Source: Erythrobacteraceae bacterium (GTDB lineage Bacteria; Pseudomonadota; Alphaproteobacteria; Sphingomonadales; Sphingomonadaceae). Taken from it: 64,000 nucleotides of DNA. Position numbers and translations under genes: made by a program. Below are positions 30,604 to 41,045 of the stretch, piece after piece. The notes below the pieces were generated by a model. It saw only the letters and a list, made by a program, of their open reading frames with translations, was not told the DNA's origin and searched no databases. The number at the start of each line of letters is the position of its first letter. Positions within the stretch are counted from its first letter, which is position 1. The DNA lies in the NCBI GenBank assembly GCA_027486035.1, contig JAIXPX010000011.1, positions 44,579 through 108,578 of the forward strand, written 5' to 3'.

Positions 30604-30985
30604 GCTCTCGCCGGTTTCGGCCGGCTATGGCGATAAACTGCTGCGTGCAATAGGCGCAACGGACCCGGGGGCAGTACCCGGCGGCTCCACCACTTGGGCC
30701 GAGCAACACGATCAGCATGCGTGAAGCGTGCCGACCGGGCGGCTCAGCTGATGGGGCCGAACCAGGATCGACGTGTGTTGAAAAGCGTAGTTTTCGCCCG
30801 GGCTGAGTAACCCGCATAAGGCTCAAAAACCATAAGTGCCAACGACAACGAAGCACTTGCTCTCGCTGCGTAATGTGACGGCCTAGCGGCCTGAATTTAC
30901 AAAGCTACGAGCACGGTTCGGACCGAACCGGGTAACAGAATCGGAAACCGGGCGCCCGGGGGAGCGTAGCAACAGAATCCCCCAC
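30604..30985 (+). ncRNA. ssrA: Permuted two-piece tmRNA (acceptor piece ending ~30692; coding piece from ~30753); outer ends approximate
   Basis: CCCGGGGGCAGTACCCGGCGGCTCCACCA (T-arm/CCA end, 30692) precedes GGGGCCGAACCAGGATCGACGTG (5' piece, 30753); GGGGCCG pairs with CGGCTCC; tag ORF GCC AAC GAC AAC GAA GCA CTT GCT CTC GCT GCG TAA = ANDNEALALAA at 30838-30873. Confidence 0.93.
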
Positions 30986-31042
30986 CTTGATGCGATCAGC
31001 CGCCCGTACGGTCCGGCCTTGCCCTGATCCGCGGCTCTCGCC

Positions 31043-31291
31043 CTATCGTGCGGCCGAATTCCCGCGCAGCTCCGCCACTTCGCGCTCGAGCCTCAGGCAA
31101 TCGAGGATCTTCGCTCCGCCCAGAAACACCGCGCCGGTGGTGGCGAGGAACAGCAGTTTGCCGCCGAAACCGGGGTAATCATGCAGATAGACTATCCCGC
31201 GCATGCACGAACCCAAGGCTAGGGCATAGATGATCACGAAGGCCTCGATCCGGGTCTTGATGACGAAGAGTCGCTTGATCTTGCCCAGCAT
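31043..31291 (-). CDS. Conserved-looking small membrane protein, unknown
   Basis: 82 aa MLGKIKRLFVIKTRIEAFVIIYALALGSCMRGIVYLHDYPGFGGKLLFLATTGAVFLGGAKILDCLRLEREVAEL, two TM-like segments. Confidence 0.65.
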   Translation of the reverse strand: MLGKIKRLFVIKTRIEAFVIIYALALGSCMRGIVYLHDYPGFGGKLLFLATTGAVFLGGAKILDCLRLEREVAELRGNSAAR

Positions 31292-31369
31292 GGCGGCGTC
31301 TCCTGTCAGGTCTGGAATGCCTAACGAGGAGTTAAGTATACGCCCTGAGGCCCCGAGTCGCCAAATGCT

Positions 31370-32620
31370 TTATCCAAGCTCCCCGAGGCCGAGCGCCTCC
31401 AGAAGTGCAAGGCGTGCCGCAATGGCACTGTTTGCCAGCACTTCACTGCCGAGATCGGCGGGATCGATCTGCGCGGGCCAACGGGCGGCGATGACACGCT
31501 CGATCAGATCGGCCTTGGCCTCATCCAGCAGAAAGCGCGAATCGACAGTGGCCGGATCGCACACCACCCTGAGGCGCAGGCAGGCGGGCCCCCCGCCGTT
31601 CGCCATCGACTGACGCACATCGACCGGAATGACCTGCCGGATCGGGCCGTTTCCGGCGAGCATGGTCTCCGCCCAGCCCCACACGGCTGCGCTCTCGCGG
31701 CATTCCTCGGGGACGATCAGCGCCATGCTGCCATCGGGCAGGGTGAGAAGCTGGGCGTTGAACAGATAGGTGCGGATCGCCTCCTTGAGGCTGACCGCCG
31801 AGGAGGGCACCTCGACCACCTCGAGCGCGGGGAAGGCGGCGCGCATCGCATCATAGGCGCCCTGCTGGTCGGCAAAGGCCATGTCGTGGGTGAACAGCAC
31901 CGGCCCGTTGGCGACCGCGACCACATCATTGTGGAAGGCGCCGGCGGCGATCGCCGCTGGGTTCTGCTCGATGAAGACGGTGCGCTCCGGCGCGAGGCCG
32001 TGGCGGCGCGCGACGAGGCGGCTGGCCTGTTCGTGCTGGCGGGCCGGGAAGGGGCCGCCGGTGCGCCCGTAGACGAACACCTCGACCCCGGGCGCATCAT
32101 GCGCCCCGCACAGCCGCATGTGATTGGCCGCGCCCTCGTCGCCGAAGGTCGGGGGCACGGCATCGTGCACCGCGAAGTGGCGGTGGTCGGCGAAAGCGAT
32201 CTTCAGCTGCGCCTGCGTGTCGGGCCATTCCTGCGCGCGGTGGAGCATGGTGACGAGGTTCGCCGGGGTCAGGTGGCAGCGCCCGTCCGCCGTGTCCGGG
32301 CCGGGCGAGACGGTGGCGGCGTTGGCGGTCCACATCGAGGAGGCCGACCATGGCGCGGCGCGCAGCTGCGGCGGCTCGCTGCCATCGCATGCTAGCGCTT
32401 CGGTCAGGGCAAGGTTGGGGCGGGGCAGCGGCAGGAGGAAGCCCTGCACGCCGAGGCGCGCGAGGTTGCCGCGCATCTTGGCGATGCCCTGCAGCGCCGC
32501 CGCGCGCGGATAGGAGGGATCGCCCGCATGGCTGGCGCTGGCGATATTGCCGAGGCTGAGACCGGCATAATTGTGCGAGGGGCCGACGATCCCGTCGAAA
32601 TTGATTTCGGTGAGGGTCAT
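31370..32620 (-). CDS. astB: N-succinylarginine dihydrolase
   Basis: EINFDGIVGPSHNYAGLSLGNIAS; FGDEGAANHMRLC; FHNDVVAVANGPVLFTHDMAF; SMANGGGPACLRLRV. Confidence 0.95.
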   Translation of the reverse strand: MTLTEINFDGIVGPSHNYAGLSLGNIASASHAGDPSYPRAAALQGIAKMRGNLARLGVQGFLLPLPRPNLALTEALACDGSEPPQLRAAPWSASSMWTANAATVSPGPDTADGRCHLTPANLVTMLHRAQEWPDTQAQLKIAFADHRHFAVHDAVPPTFGDEGAANHMRLCGAHDAPGVEVFVYGRTGGPFPARQHEQASRLVARRHGLAPERTVFIEQNPAAIAAGAFHNDVVAVANGPVLFTHDMAFADQQGAYDAMRAAFPALEVVEVPSSAVSLKEAIRTYLFNAQLLTLPDGSMALIVPEECRESAAVWGWAETMLAGNGPIRQVIPVDVRQSMANGGGPACLRLRVVCDPATVDSRFLLDEAKADLIERVIAARWPAQIDPADLGSEVLANSAIAARLALLEALGLGELG

Positions 32621-33633
32621 CGCGCCACGCTCCAGACCATGTCGCCCTCGTCCACATCGAGCAGGTCGGCGCTGGCGCTGTCGATGGCGATGCCCCCCTC
32701 GCCGTCCAGCACCCGCGCGCCGAAGCAGGCGCGGAAGGTGCCGAGCCGACCGGTGGCGAGAATTGCCTTTTCGCCCTCGCTCACGGAAAGGGCGGTGATC
32801 GTGGCGGCGGTGCTGTTCTTCACGCTGGTGACCATGTCGGTGCGCGCCGTCATTGTCGGCCCGCCGTCGAAGATGTCGACATAGTTCTCGAACCGGAAGC
32901 CCTCGTCCTCGAGCATCCGCATCGCCGCGCGCCCCGTGGGGTGGGGAACGCCGATCACGCTGCGCGCGTCATCGTCGAGCATGGCGATATAGACCGGGTG
33001 CTTGGGCATCAGGTCGGCGATGAACTGGTTGCCGTTGATCGCGTTGAAATAGTCCGCGTCCTGAAAGCTCATCCCGAAAAAGCGCCCCGCGACCCCGTCC
33101 CAGAAGGGCGATCCGCCGCGCTCGTCGATGATGCCCCGCAGTTCGGCCAAGATGCGGTCGGCAAAGCGCGCGCGGTGCATGGCGACGAAGAGGTAGCGCG
33201 AGCGGGCGAGCAGCAGGCCGAGGCCCCCGGCGCGTTCATTCGGATGGAGGAACAGCCCGCCGACCTCGCTCGACCCTTCGAGATCGGTGACGAGGCTGAG
33301 CAGCTCGGCGCGCACCGTGCGGTCCAATTCCTGCGAATATTGGGTGAGGGTGTTGAGGCGGTAGGAATAGAACGGCCAGCGCTGGCCGACCTGGGTCATG
33401 AGCTGGCAGGTGCCGCGCACTGCGCCGGTGCGGGCGTTTTCGAGCACCAGCACGAATTGCTCGTCGGCAAGGCTGTTGTCCTCGCGGGCGAAGGCGGCCT
33501 CGGCCCGCTCCAGCTTGCCGCCCAGCGCCGCCCGGTCGGGCGGCAGGTTGGTGAAGCCTCCGCCGGTGAGCTTGGCCATTTCATAGATTGCCTCGAGATC
33601 GGCGGCGCGCGCGGCGCGCAGGCGGAAGGTCAC
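32617..33633 (-). CDS. astA: Arginine N-succinyltransferase (GTG start)
   Basis: [65 protein letters not shown]; 4-nt overlaps on both sides. Confidence 0.93.
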   Translation of the reverse strand: MTFRLRAARAADLEAIYEMAKLTGGGFTNLPPDRAALGGKLERAEAAFAREDNSLADEQFVLVLENARTGAVRGTCQLMTQVGQRWPFYSYRLNTLTQYSQELDRTVRAELLSLVTDLEGSSEVGGLFLHPNERAGGLGLLLARSRYLFVAMHRARFADRILAELRGIIDERGGSPFWDGVAGRFFGMSFQDADYFNAINGNQFIADLMPKHPVYIAMLDDDARSVIGVPHPTGRAAMRMLEDEGFRFENYVDIFDGGPTMTARTDMVTSVKNSTAATITALSVSEGEKAILATGRLGTFRACFGARVLDGEGGIAIDSASADLLDVDEGDMVWSVAR

Positions 33634-34808
33634 GACAGGGCTCCTTGGGCGAGACGTTCTATCACACGAGCAGACAGGCGCGCACGCTCTGCGAGGCTGG
33701 CGACGATCAGGTATTCGTCCGGCGAATGGATCGCCCCGCCGCGCACGCCCATCGTATCGACCACCGGCACGCCGCAGGCCGCGATATTGTTGCCGTCGCA
33801 CACCCCGCCCGAGCGCTGCCAGCGGATGTCCTGGCCCAGCTCCGCCCCGCATTCGCGCACCAGATCGAACAGGCGCTGGGCCCCGGCATCAACCTTCTTG
33901 GGCGGGCGGGTGACGCCGCCATGGCGGTGGGTGGCGACCTCGTGCGCGGTCTGGATGTCGATCAGCAGGTGATCGAGCGCATGGTCGAACGCCGCGCCCG
34001 CCTCGACCGTCCGGGGGCGGATGTTGAAGCGCAGCACGGCATGATCGGGCACGACGTTGTTGGCCGCGCCGCCATCGAGCCTGGCGGGGTTGATGGTGAT
34101 CTCGGCCGTCTCCAGCGCCTTCAGCCGCAGGATCAGGTCCGCCGCCGCGACGATGGCATTGCGCCCCTCGTGCGGGTTGCGCCCGGCATGAGCGCTCCTG
34201 CCGGTGAAGGTGATCGCATAGTTCCCCGTGCCCCCGCGCTCGTGGGCGAGCGTGCCGTCGGGCAGGGCGGCGGGCTCGTAGGTCAGCGCGGCCAGCTTCC
34301 CGGCGGCGAGTTCGGCGATGAGCGCGGCGCTGGCGAGCGAGCCGGTCTCCTCGTCGGAATTGATCAGCACGTCATAGCCGAGCGCGGAGGCGCTGGCGGT
34401 CTGTTCGAAGGCGATCAGCGCGTGGAGCATCACCGCGATGCCGCCTTTCATGTCGGCCACGCCCGGGCCGTTCAGGGTCTCGCGATCCAGCCACGTCTGG
34501 CGCTGGAAGGGGTGATCGGCGGGAAACACCGTGTCCATATGCCCGGTCAGCAGGATGCGGCGGTTCGCGTGTGGGCGGACGCGGACCACCAGGTGCTGGC
34601 CGTGGGGTTTCTCAAACGCCGAACCATCGGCGGCGATGGCGGTAACGGGGGCGGGATCGACCAGAGTCGCCGTTCCCGGAAGCACGGCGAAGGCCTCGGC
34701 CAGCGCATCGGCCTGCTCGGCAAGGCCGGCGAGATTCGCGGTGCCGGTGTTGATCCGGCTCCACGCCTCGACCTGTGCGAGCATCGCGGCGGCGTCGATT
34801 GTGCCCAT
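33630..34808 (-). CDS. M20 family metallo-hydrolase/peptidase
   Basis: [59 protein letters not shown]. Confidence 0.9.
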   Translation of the reverse strand: MGTIDAAAMLAQVEAWSRINTGTANLAGLAEQADALAEAFAVLPGTATLVDPAPVTAIAADGSAFEKPHGQHLVVRVRPHANRRILLTGHMDTVFPADHPFQRQTWLDRETLNGPGVADMKGGIAVMLHALIAFEQTASASALGYDVLINSDEETGSLASAALIAELAAGKLAALTYEPAALPDGTLAHERGGTGNYAITFTGRSAHAGRNPHEGRNAIVAAADLILRLKALETAEITINPARLDGGAANNVVPDHAVLRFNIRPRTVEAGAAFDHALDHLLIDIQTAHEVATHRHGGVTRPPKKVDAGAQRLFDLVRECGAELGQDIRWQRSGGVCDGNNIAACGVPVVDTMGVRGGAIHSPDEYLIVASLAERARLSARVIERLAQGALS

Positions 34809-34949
34809 GGACCCCTCTCGTCTCATCAACCCCATCTAGCCGTCCCTTCGCGCCTGTCCAACCCGTTGCAATCATGTCGCCCCTGCGCCATAGCGCCCGC
34901 GTCCTCTCCTCCCCGGGTTCGGCTTCACGCTTACCACACGAGGACCACC

Positions 34950-37049
34950 ATGACTGACATGACCGCCCGCGCCGCTATCGCGATAGATGCGCGTCTGGCG
35001 ACTTTCCTCGAGACCGAGGTGCTGGGGCCGCTGGGCCGGGATGTGGACGCCTTCTGGCAGGGCTTTGCCGCGCTGCTGGCCCACTTCGCACCGAGGAACC
35101 GCGCGCTGCTGGAAAAGCGCGAGAGCCTTCAGGCGCAGATCGACGCGTGGCATGTCGAGCGCGCGGGCAAGCCCCATGATCCGGCGGCCTATAAGGCCTT
35201 CCTGACCGCAATCGGCTACCTCGTCCCCGAGCCCGGCGACTTCCGGATCGGGACTGAGAACGTCGACCCCGAGATCGCGACCATGGCCGGGCCGCAGTTG
35301 GTGGTGCCGATCCTCAACGCCCGCTTCCTGCTGAACGCCGCCAACGCGCGCTGGGGGAGCCTCTATGATGCCTTCTACGGCACCGATGCGCTTGATGCGC
35401 CTGCTCCTACGCCGGGTGGCTATGACGAGGCGCGCGGGGCGGCGGTGATCGCGCGGGTGCGGGGTTTTCTTGATGAAACACTCCCGCTGGCAGGGGACAA
35501 GAGCTGGCATCAACTTGCGGCGCGCGAGGAAATCCAACTTGCGGACCCGGCCCAGCTTGTTGGGAATACCGACAAAGGTATTCTGTTCAGAAACAATGGC
35601 TTGCATGTGGAGGTCGTCTTCGATCCGAACACCCCGGTGGGCGCGACCGACAAGGCCGGGATCGCCGACGTCGTGATCGAATCCGCGCTCACCACCATCG
35701 CCGACTGCGAGGATTCGGTCGCCGCTGTCGATGCCGAGGACAAGCTCCTCGCCTACACCAACTGGCTCGGCATCATCCGCGGCGATCTTTCGGAGAGCTT
35801 CGCAAAGGGCGGCAAGACCCTCACCCGCACCCTGGCGGGGGACAAGAGCTACACAGCGCCGGACGGCACCGCGCAGACCCTCAAGGGCCGCAGCCTGATG
35901 TTCGTGCGCAATGTCGGCCACCTGATGACCAACCCCGCGATCCGCCTCGCCGATGGCAGCGAGGTTCCCGAGGGCATAATGGACGCGGTCTTCACCAGCG
36001 CGATCAGCACGCTTGATGTGGAAGGCCACGGCAAGTTCGGCAACTCGCGCTGCAAATCGATCTACATCGTGAAGCCCAAGATGCACGGGCCCGAGGAATG
36101 CGCCTTCACCAATGACCTGTTCGACGCGGTCGAGGATCTGCTCGGCCTCAAGCGCCACACCATCAAGGTCGGGGTGATGGACGAGGAGCGCCGCACCTCG
36201 GCCAATCTTGCCGCCTGCATCCACGCGGTGAAGGACCGCATCGTCTTCATCAACACCGGCTTCCTCGACCGCACCGGCGACGAGATCCACACCGCGATGC
36301 GCGCCGGCCCGATGCTGCGCAAGGGCGCGATGAAGGGGAGCGACTGGCTCAAGGCCTACGAGGCGCGCAATGTCGCCATCGGGCTGAAGCACGGCCTTTC
36401 GGGCAAGGCGCAGATCGGCAAGGGCATGTGGGCCGCGCCCGATCTGATGGGGCAGATGATGGTGGAGAAGATCGGCCACCTGAAGGCGGGCGCCAACACC
36501 GCATGGGTGCCGTCACCCACCGCCGCGACGCTCCACGCGCTGCATTACCACCAGATCGACGTCTTCCACGTGCAGAAGCACCTGCCCGAGCCCGCCGGGC
36601 TCGACGCGCTGCTGTCGATCCCGCTCGCCGAGGGCGCGAACTGGTCGGAGGAGGAAATCCGCGAGGAGCTCGACAATAATTGCCAGGGCCTCTTGGGCTA
36701 CGTGGTGCGCTGGGTCGATCAGGGCGTGGGCTGTTCCAAGGTGCCCGACATTAACGATGTGGGCCTGATGGAAGACCGCGCGACGCTGCGCATTTCCTCG
36801 CAGCACATCGCCAACTGGCTGCTGCACGGGGTGATCAGCGAGGCGCAGGTGATGGATTCGCTCACCCGCATGGCCGCCAAGGTCGACGCGCAAAACGCGG
36901 GCGATCCGCTCTATGTGCCGCTGACGGGCAACGAGACCGGCGCGGCCTTTAGCGCGGCCCGCGACCTGATTTTCAAGGGCGTCGAGCAGCCGAGCGGCTA
37001 CACCGAACCGCTGCTGCACGCGTGGCGGTTGCGGAAGAAGGCGGGCTAA
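34950..37049 (+). CDS. glcB: Malate synthase G
   Basis: [95 protein letters not shown]. Confidence 0.96.
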   Translation: MTDMTARAAIAIDARLATFLETEVLGPLGRDVDAFWQGFAALLAHFAPRNRALLEKRESLQAQIDAWHVERAGKPHDPAAYKAFLTAIGYLVPEPGDFRIGTENVDPEIATMAGPQLVVPILNARFLLNAANARWGSLYDAFYGTDALDAPAPTPGGYDEARGAAVIARVRGFLDETLPLAGDKSWHQLAAREEIQLADPAQLVGNTDKGILFRNNGLHVEVVFDPNTPVGATDKAGIADVVIESALTTIADCEDSVAAVDAEDKLLAYTNWLGIIRGDLSESFAKGGKTLTRTLAGDKSYTAPDGTAQTLKGRSLMFVRNVGHLMTNPAIRLADGSEVPEGIMDAVFTSAISTLDVEGHGKFGNSRCKSIYIVKPKMHGPEECAFTNDLFDAVEDLLGLKRHTIKVGVMDEERRTSANLAACIHAVKDRIVFINTGFLDRTGDEIHTAMRAGPMLRKGAMKGSDWLKAYEARNVAIGLKHGLSGKAQIGKGMWAAPDLMGQMMVEKIGHLKAGANTAWVPSPTAATLHALHYHQIDVFHVQKHLPEPAGLDALLSIPLAEGANWSEEEIREELDNNCQGLLGYVVRWVDQGVGCSKVPDINDVGLMEDRATLRISSQHIANWLLHGVISEAQVMDSLTRMAAKVDAQNAGDPLYVPLTGNETGAAFSAARDLIFKGVEQPSGYTEPLLHAWRLRKKAG

Positions 37050-37133
37050 GGCGTGGTACCGGTCCACTAAAGGCTCTGGTGGCGAGCTAGCTTTTCGCGA
37101 TAGGCTCAGGCCTCGTTGCATCGGGAGGACAGC

Positions 37134-37553
37134 GTGGACGGCAAGCGCCTAAAGGATCTATTCGAACAAGCGATGTCGCGTGCGGCTGTGGCCGAACGGC
37201 AGGGTAACTTTGCGCTAGCCTTCGCTGAATTGGAACGGGCGCATATCCTTGGCCAGCGATGGCTGCTCCGGCACTTGCGTTCTCATTGGGCCATGCTGCG
37301 AATTGCGCGCAAGACAGGTGATCGCCGCGAGACTTCGGGCCAGATCACCCGCCTGATCGGATCGCCGTTCTTCTGGCTGATCGGCTGGCTGCCCAAGGGC
37401 AATTCTGGCGGCGCCAATGTCAGTCCCGTCAAGCCGATGCCCTTGCAAGGGGAATTGGCGATAGAACTCGCAGATTATAACGTTTGGTTAGATGTCGCCC
37501 AAAGGTTTGCCATTGCAGCGGCGGCCACTGCCATAGTGTTCCTGCTAGGCTGA
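37134..37553 (+). CDS. DUF3703-like protein (start uncertain, GTG)
   Basis: ALAFAELERAHILGQRWLLRHLRSHWAMLRIARKTGDRRETSGQITRLI...PKGNSGGANVSPVKPMPL. Confidence 0.75.
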   Translation: MDGKRLKDLFEQAMSRAAVAERQGNFALAFAELERAHILGQRWLLRHLRSHWAMLRIARKTGDRRETSGQITRLIGSPFFWLIGWLPKGNSGGANVSPVKPMPLQGELAIELADYNVWLDVAQRFAIAAAATAIVFLLG

Positions 37554-38381
37554 CAACGCTTTCGCCACAGCGACAAACTCCGCCACGCTGATGGTCTCGG
37601 CGCGGCGGGTTTCGTCGATGCCTAAGTTGGCGAGGGCCTCCAGCGCCCCCGGCACGCCCTTGAGGCTCTGGCGCAGCATCTTGCGGCGCTGGCCGAAGGC
37701 GGATTCGGTGAGGCGTTCGAGCATCCGGGCCGAGACCCCCTCCGGCATGGCGGCGGGGGTCACGTGGACGATCGCGCTCATCACCTTGGGCGGCGGGGTA
37801 AAGGCGCTGCGGTGCACCTTCATCGCCAGCTTGGCCTCAGCGCGCCATTGGGCGAGGACGGCGAGGCGGCCATAGGCGTCCTCGCCCGCGCTTGCCACGA
37901 TCCGGTCGGCCACCTCGCGCTGGAACATCAGCGTGAGCGATTGCCAGAGCGGCGGCCATGATTGCCCGTCCTTTGGCCCGCCGAGCCAGCGCACGAACAG
38001 CGCGGTGCCGACATTATAGGGCAGGTTCGAGAGCACGTGGAACGGCTGCCCGTTCATCAGCGCATTGTGGTCGAGCTTGAGCGCATCGCCTTCGATCACG
38101 GTCAATTGCCCCGGAAAGGCCTCACCCAGCTCGGTGAGGGCCGGGAGGCAGCGGCGGTCCATCTCGATCGCGGTGACCTTTGCCCCCGCCCGCAGCAGCG
38201 CCCGCGTCAGCCCGCCGGGGCCGGGGCCGACTTCGAGAACCCTTGCGCCCGACAGATCGCCCGGCAGCGCCGCGATCCGGGCGAGCAACTGTTCGTCGAG
38301 CAGGAAATTCTGGCCCAGCGCCTTGGACGCGGCAAGGCCGTGGCGGGCGATGACCTCGCGGATGGGGGGGAGAGTCGTCAC
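37545..38381 (-). CDS. rsmA: 16S rRNA (adenine1518-N6/1519-N6) dimethyltransferase
   Basis: KALGQNFLLDEQLLARIAAL; VLEVGPGPGGLTRALLRAGA; NLPYNVGTALFVRWL. Confidence 0.95.
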   Translation of the reverse strand: MTTLPPIREVIARHGLAASKALGQNFLLDEQLLARIAALPGDLSGARVLEVGPGPGGLTRALLRAGAKVTAIEMDRRCLPALTELGEAFPGQLTVIEGDALKLDHNALMNGQPFHVLSNLPYNVGTALFVRWLGGPKDGQSWPPLWQSLTLMFQREVADRIVASAGEDAYGRLAVLAQWRAEAKLAMKVHRSAFTPPPKVMSAIVHVTPAAMPEGVSARMLERLTESAFGQRRKMLRQSLKGVPGALEALANLGIDETRRAETISVAEFVAVAKALSA

Positions 38382-38395
38382 GTGCCCACCCCCAG

Positions 38396-38417
38396 CCCCT
38401 CCCGCAAGCGGGAGGGG
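38396..38417. repeat. REP-like palindrome, third copy
   Basis: CCCCTCCCGC AA GCGGGAGGGG, same arms as 15714-15735. Confidence 0.75.
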
Positions 38418-38468
38418 AGCGAGACTTGGCGGCGCTGCCGCCTAGTCGCAGCGGGGTGGGCCGCCGCC

Positions 38469-39476
38469 TCAGCCACGCTTGTGCGCCATGTCCGCCGCCA
38501 TGCGGATCGCCGCGGCCATGGCACCGGGGTCGGCCTTGCCTTGCCCGGCGATGTCGAAGGCGGTGCCGTGATCAGGCGAGGTGCGGATGATCGGCAGGCC
38601 GAGCGTGACGTTCACCCCCTCATCAAATTCCAGCGCCTTCAGCGGGATCAGCGCCTGATCGTGATACATGCACAGCGCCGCATCATAGGTCGCCCGCGCG
38701 CGCGGCGTGAACAGGGCGTCGCCCGGCACGGGGCCGACCGCATCGATCCCCTCGGCCTGAAGCGCGGCAATGGCTGGGGCTATGATGCGGTCATCCTCGT
38801 CGCCGAACTGGCCGCCTTCGCCCGCGTGTGGGTTCAATGCGGCAACGGCGAGGCGGGGTTCGGCGATCCCGAAATCGCGCCGCAAGCTTGCGGCCACGAT
38901 GCGGGCCTTGTGGATGACGAGCCCGGCCGAGATCAGCTGCGGCACCTCGGCCAGCGCGACGTGGACCGTCAGCGGCACGGTGCGCAGGGAGGGGCCGGCC
39001 AGCATCATCACCGCGTCGCGATAGGGGCGCCCGCAGGCATCGGCGAGGAATTCGGTCTGGCCGGGATAGTCCCACCCCACCGCCACCAGCGCGCTTTTGG
39101 CGATGGGGGCGGTCACCAGCCCGGACGCCACGCCCGAAATCGCGAATTTCACCCCCCATTGCAGCGATGCCAGAGCGAGGCGAGCGCCGTCTGCCGAGGG
39201 TTTACCGGGGTTCAAGGGGCCATCAACCCCGGCCATCACCGGCAATCCTGCTGCGCAGGCGAACATCGCTTCAGCCGGATCGGCGATTGGCACGATCGGG
39301 CAATCGATCCGCAAGGCTTCGGCGCTGCGCCGCAGCAGTTCCGGCCCGCCGACCACGAAGGCTGGCGGCGCGCGGCGCTCAGCCCGCAGCCGCGTCCACG
39401 CGCCAAGGATCACCTCCGGGCCGATGCCCGCCGGATCGCCCAGCGTGATGGCCAGCGGGGCGGGCAGATCGCTCAA
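38469..39476 (-). CDS. pdxA: 4-hydroxythreonine-4-phosphate dehydrogenase (TTG start overlapping surA stop)
   Basis: LAITLGDPAGIGPEVILGAW; PGQTEFLADACGR; ALNPHAGEGGQFGDEDDRI; CMYHDQALIPLKAL. Confidence 0.95.
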   Translation of the reverse strand: MSDLPAPLAITLGDPAGIGPEVILGAWTRLRAERRAPPAFVVGGPELLRRSAEALRIDCPIVPIADPAEAMFACAAGLPVMAGVDGPLNPGKPSADGARLALASLQWGVKFAISGVASGLVTAPIAKSALVAVGWDYPGQTEFLADACGRPYRDAVMMLAGPSLRTVPLTVHVALAEVPQLISAGLVIHKARIVAASLRRDFGIAEPRLAVAALNPHAGEGGQFGDEDDRIIAPAIAALQAEGIDAVGPVPGDALFTPRARATYDAALCMYHDQALIPLKALEFDEGVNVTLGLPIIRTSPDHGTAFDIAGQGKADPGAMAAAIRMAADMAHKRG

Positions 39477-40846
39477 TTGTACTCGATATAGGCGTCGTTG
39501 CGCAGGTCGCGCAGCAATCGCTGGGCGCGCTTGTTGACGCGATCCTGCTCGATCTGGTCCATCACCGCCGCAAAGGTCGGCGCGCCCGCGTCCTTGGGAT
39601 CGTCGCGGCCGCACAGCATCAGCACACGCACGCCTTCCTGAAGCCCGCCGAAGGGCGGGGTGGCCTGGCCGATCTGCAGTTGCAGCAGGATGTCGCGCAG
39701 CTGCGCCGGCAGGTTGCCGGCCTTGATCTGCTCGTTGGAGACGACGTCCGCCCCGATCTTCGCCGCACCGGCGTCGACATCGCCGCAGCCCTTGAGGCTG
39801 TCGATGAAGGCGCCGAACGCTTCGACCTTGGCTTCGGCCTGCTGCTGGGTGGTCCCCGGCGGAAAGGCGATCGAGATCTGCTTGAGGCTCAGCACCGCGT
39901 CCTCGAGGCTGGGCATCAGCACCTGGCGCTTTTCGATAAGGTAGAGGATCGAGAAGCCGCCCGGAATCTCGATCGGGCCCTGCATCTGCTTGGGGGTCAT
40001 GCTGCGCGCGGCGGCGGCAAGCTGGGGCGGAAGCTGGCCGAGCCGGACCCAGCCGAGCTCGCCCCCGACCACCGCGGTGCTGGCCTCGGAATATTGCCGC
40101 GCATAGGCCACGAAGCTGCCGCCCTGCTGCAATTGCTGGACGATCTCCTGCGCGTTCTTGAGCACCTCGGCGCGGTTCTCGCTGGTTGCCGAGAGGAAGA
40201 TCTCGCCCAGCCGGTATTCGTCGGTGCCCTTGGCTTCGGTCATCCGCTTGAGCGCGTCATTGACCTCGTCGGCCGAGACGTTGACGAAGGGCATGATGTT
40301 GCGGCGCAGGAGGTTTTCCCACGCGATTTCGCCCTCGATCTGGCGCTTGAGCGATTCGGCCGACGAGCCGATCGAGGCGAGGTAGGCGTCCATCTTCTTG
40401 GTGTCGCCGGCGAAGTTCTTGGCCGCGAGCTGCTGGTAGGTCTGCTCGACCTCCTCGGGCTTGACCTCGAGCTTGTCGGCCGCGGCGGCCTGGATCTTGA
40501 GCGTCTCGTCGATGAGGTTGCGCAGCACCTGCACGCGCAGGCGCAGCATCTCGTCGGGCGCGATATCCGCTTCGGAGGCCGAGGTGACGAGCGCGACGCG
40601 CTGGTCGATCTGGGTGCCGGTGATGACGAAGCCGTTGACGATGGCCTTGGCGGTGCGCTGGTTGGGATCGGATTTGGCAAACAGCGTCACGTCCGAAGGC
40701 AGGCCGAAGGGGTTATCGGCGGTCGGCACGGCGACGGTCTGGGCCGGCGCGGCCACGGGCGCCAGCGCGAGGCCGACGATGCCGGCCACGCTCAACGCGG
40801 TTCCGGTCCTGGCAAGCAGCGCCTTGGTAAACAGCTTCACACTCAC
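39473..40846 (-). CDS. surA: Peptidylprolyl isomerase SurA
   Basis: AKAIVNGFVITGTQIDQRVALV; parvulin-type segment YRLGEIFLSATSENRAEVLKNAQEIVQQLQQGGSFVAYARQYSEASTAVVGGELGWV. Confidence 0.93.
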   Translation of the reverse strand: MSVKLFTKALLARTGTALSVAGIVGLALAPVAAPAQTVAVPTADNPFGLPSDVTLFAKSDPNQRTAKAIVNGFVITGTQIDQRVALVTSASEADIAPDEMLRLRVQVLRNLIDETLKIQAAAADKLEVKPEEVEQTYQQLAAKNFAGDTKKMDAYLASIGSSAESLKRQIEGEIAWENLLRRNIMPFVNVSADEVNDALKRMTEAKGTDEYRLGEIFLSATSENRAEVLKNAQEIVQQLQQGGSFVAYARQYSEASTAVVGGELGWVRLGQLPPQLAAAARSMTPKQMQGPIEIPGGFSILYLIEKRQVLMPSLEDAVLSLKQISIAFPPGTTQQQAEAKVEAFGAFIDSLKGCGDVDAGAAKIGADVVSNEQIKAGNLPAQLRDILLQLQIGQATPPFGGLQEGVRVLMLCGRDDPKDAGAPTFAAVMDQIEQDRVNKRAQRLLRDLRNDAYIEYN

Positions 40847-41045
40847 TCTTTATGTCCCGCCTTGTCGCCTAGCACCCGTGCCGAAAGCGGCGCCGGTCAG
40901 GCGCCGATGCCCTGCACCGGCTGAATGGAAGCTGAGTCCCCCGCGCGACCCCATGCGGTTGCCCGCTTCCCGTGAGGGGCGCTTTAACGCCATTTGTCGC
41001 GTGTGCCAATCGACCGGGTGGCGCGCGCAGGGATTAAGGCAAGGC

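Noticed and set aside
30425-30856. Short ORFs at 30425-30724 (+) and 30596-30856 (-)
   Set aside because: They cover parS, the phased array and the tmRNA gene; not protein coding.
33588-34949. N-terminal part of the 1153-aa ORF preceding glcB
   Set aside because: Extension of the glcB frame antisense to the M20 hydrolase gene; glcB starts at [13 protein letters not shown] (34950).
34872-36479. 535-aa minus-strand ORF opposite glcB
   Set aside because: Antisense of malate synthase; no recognisable motifs.
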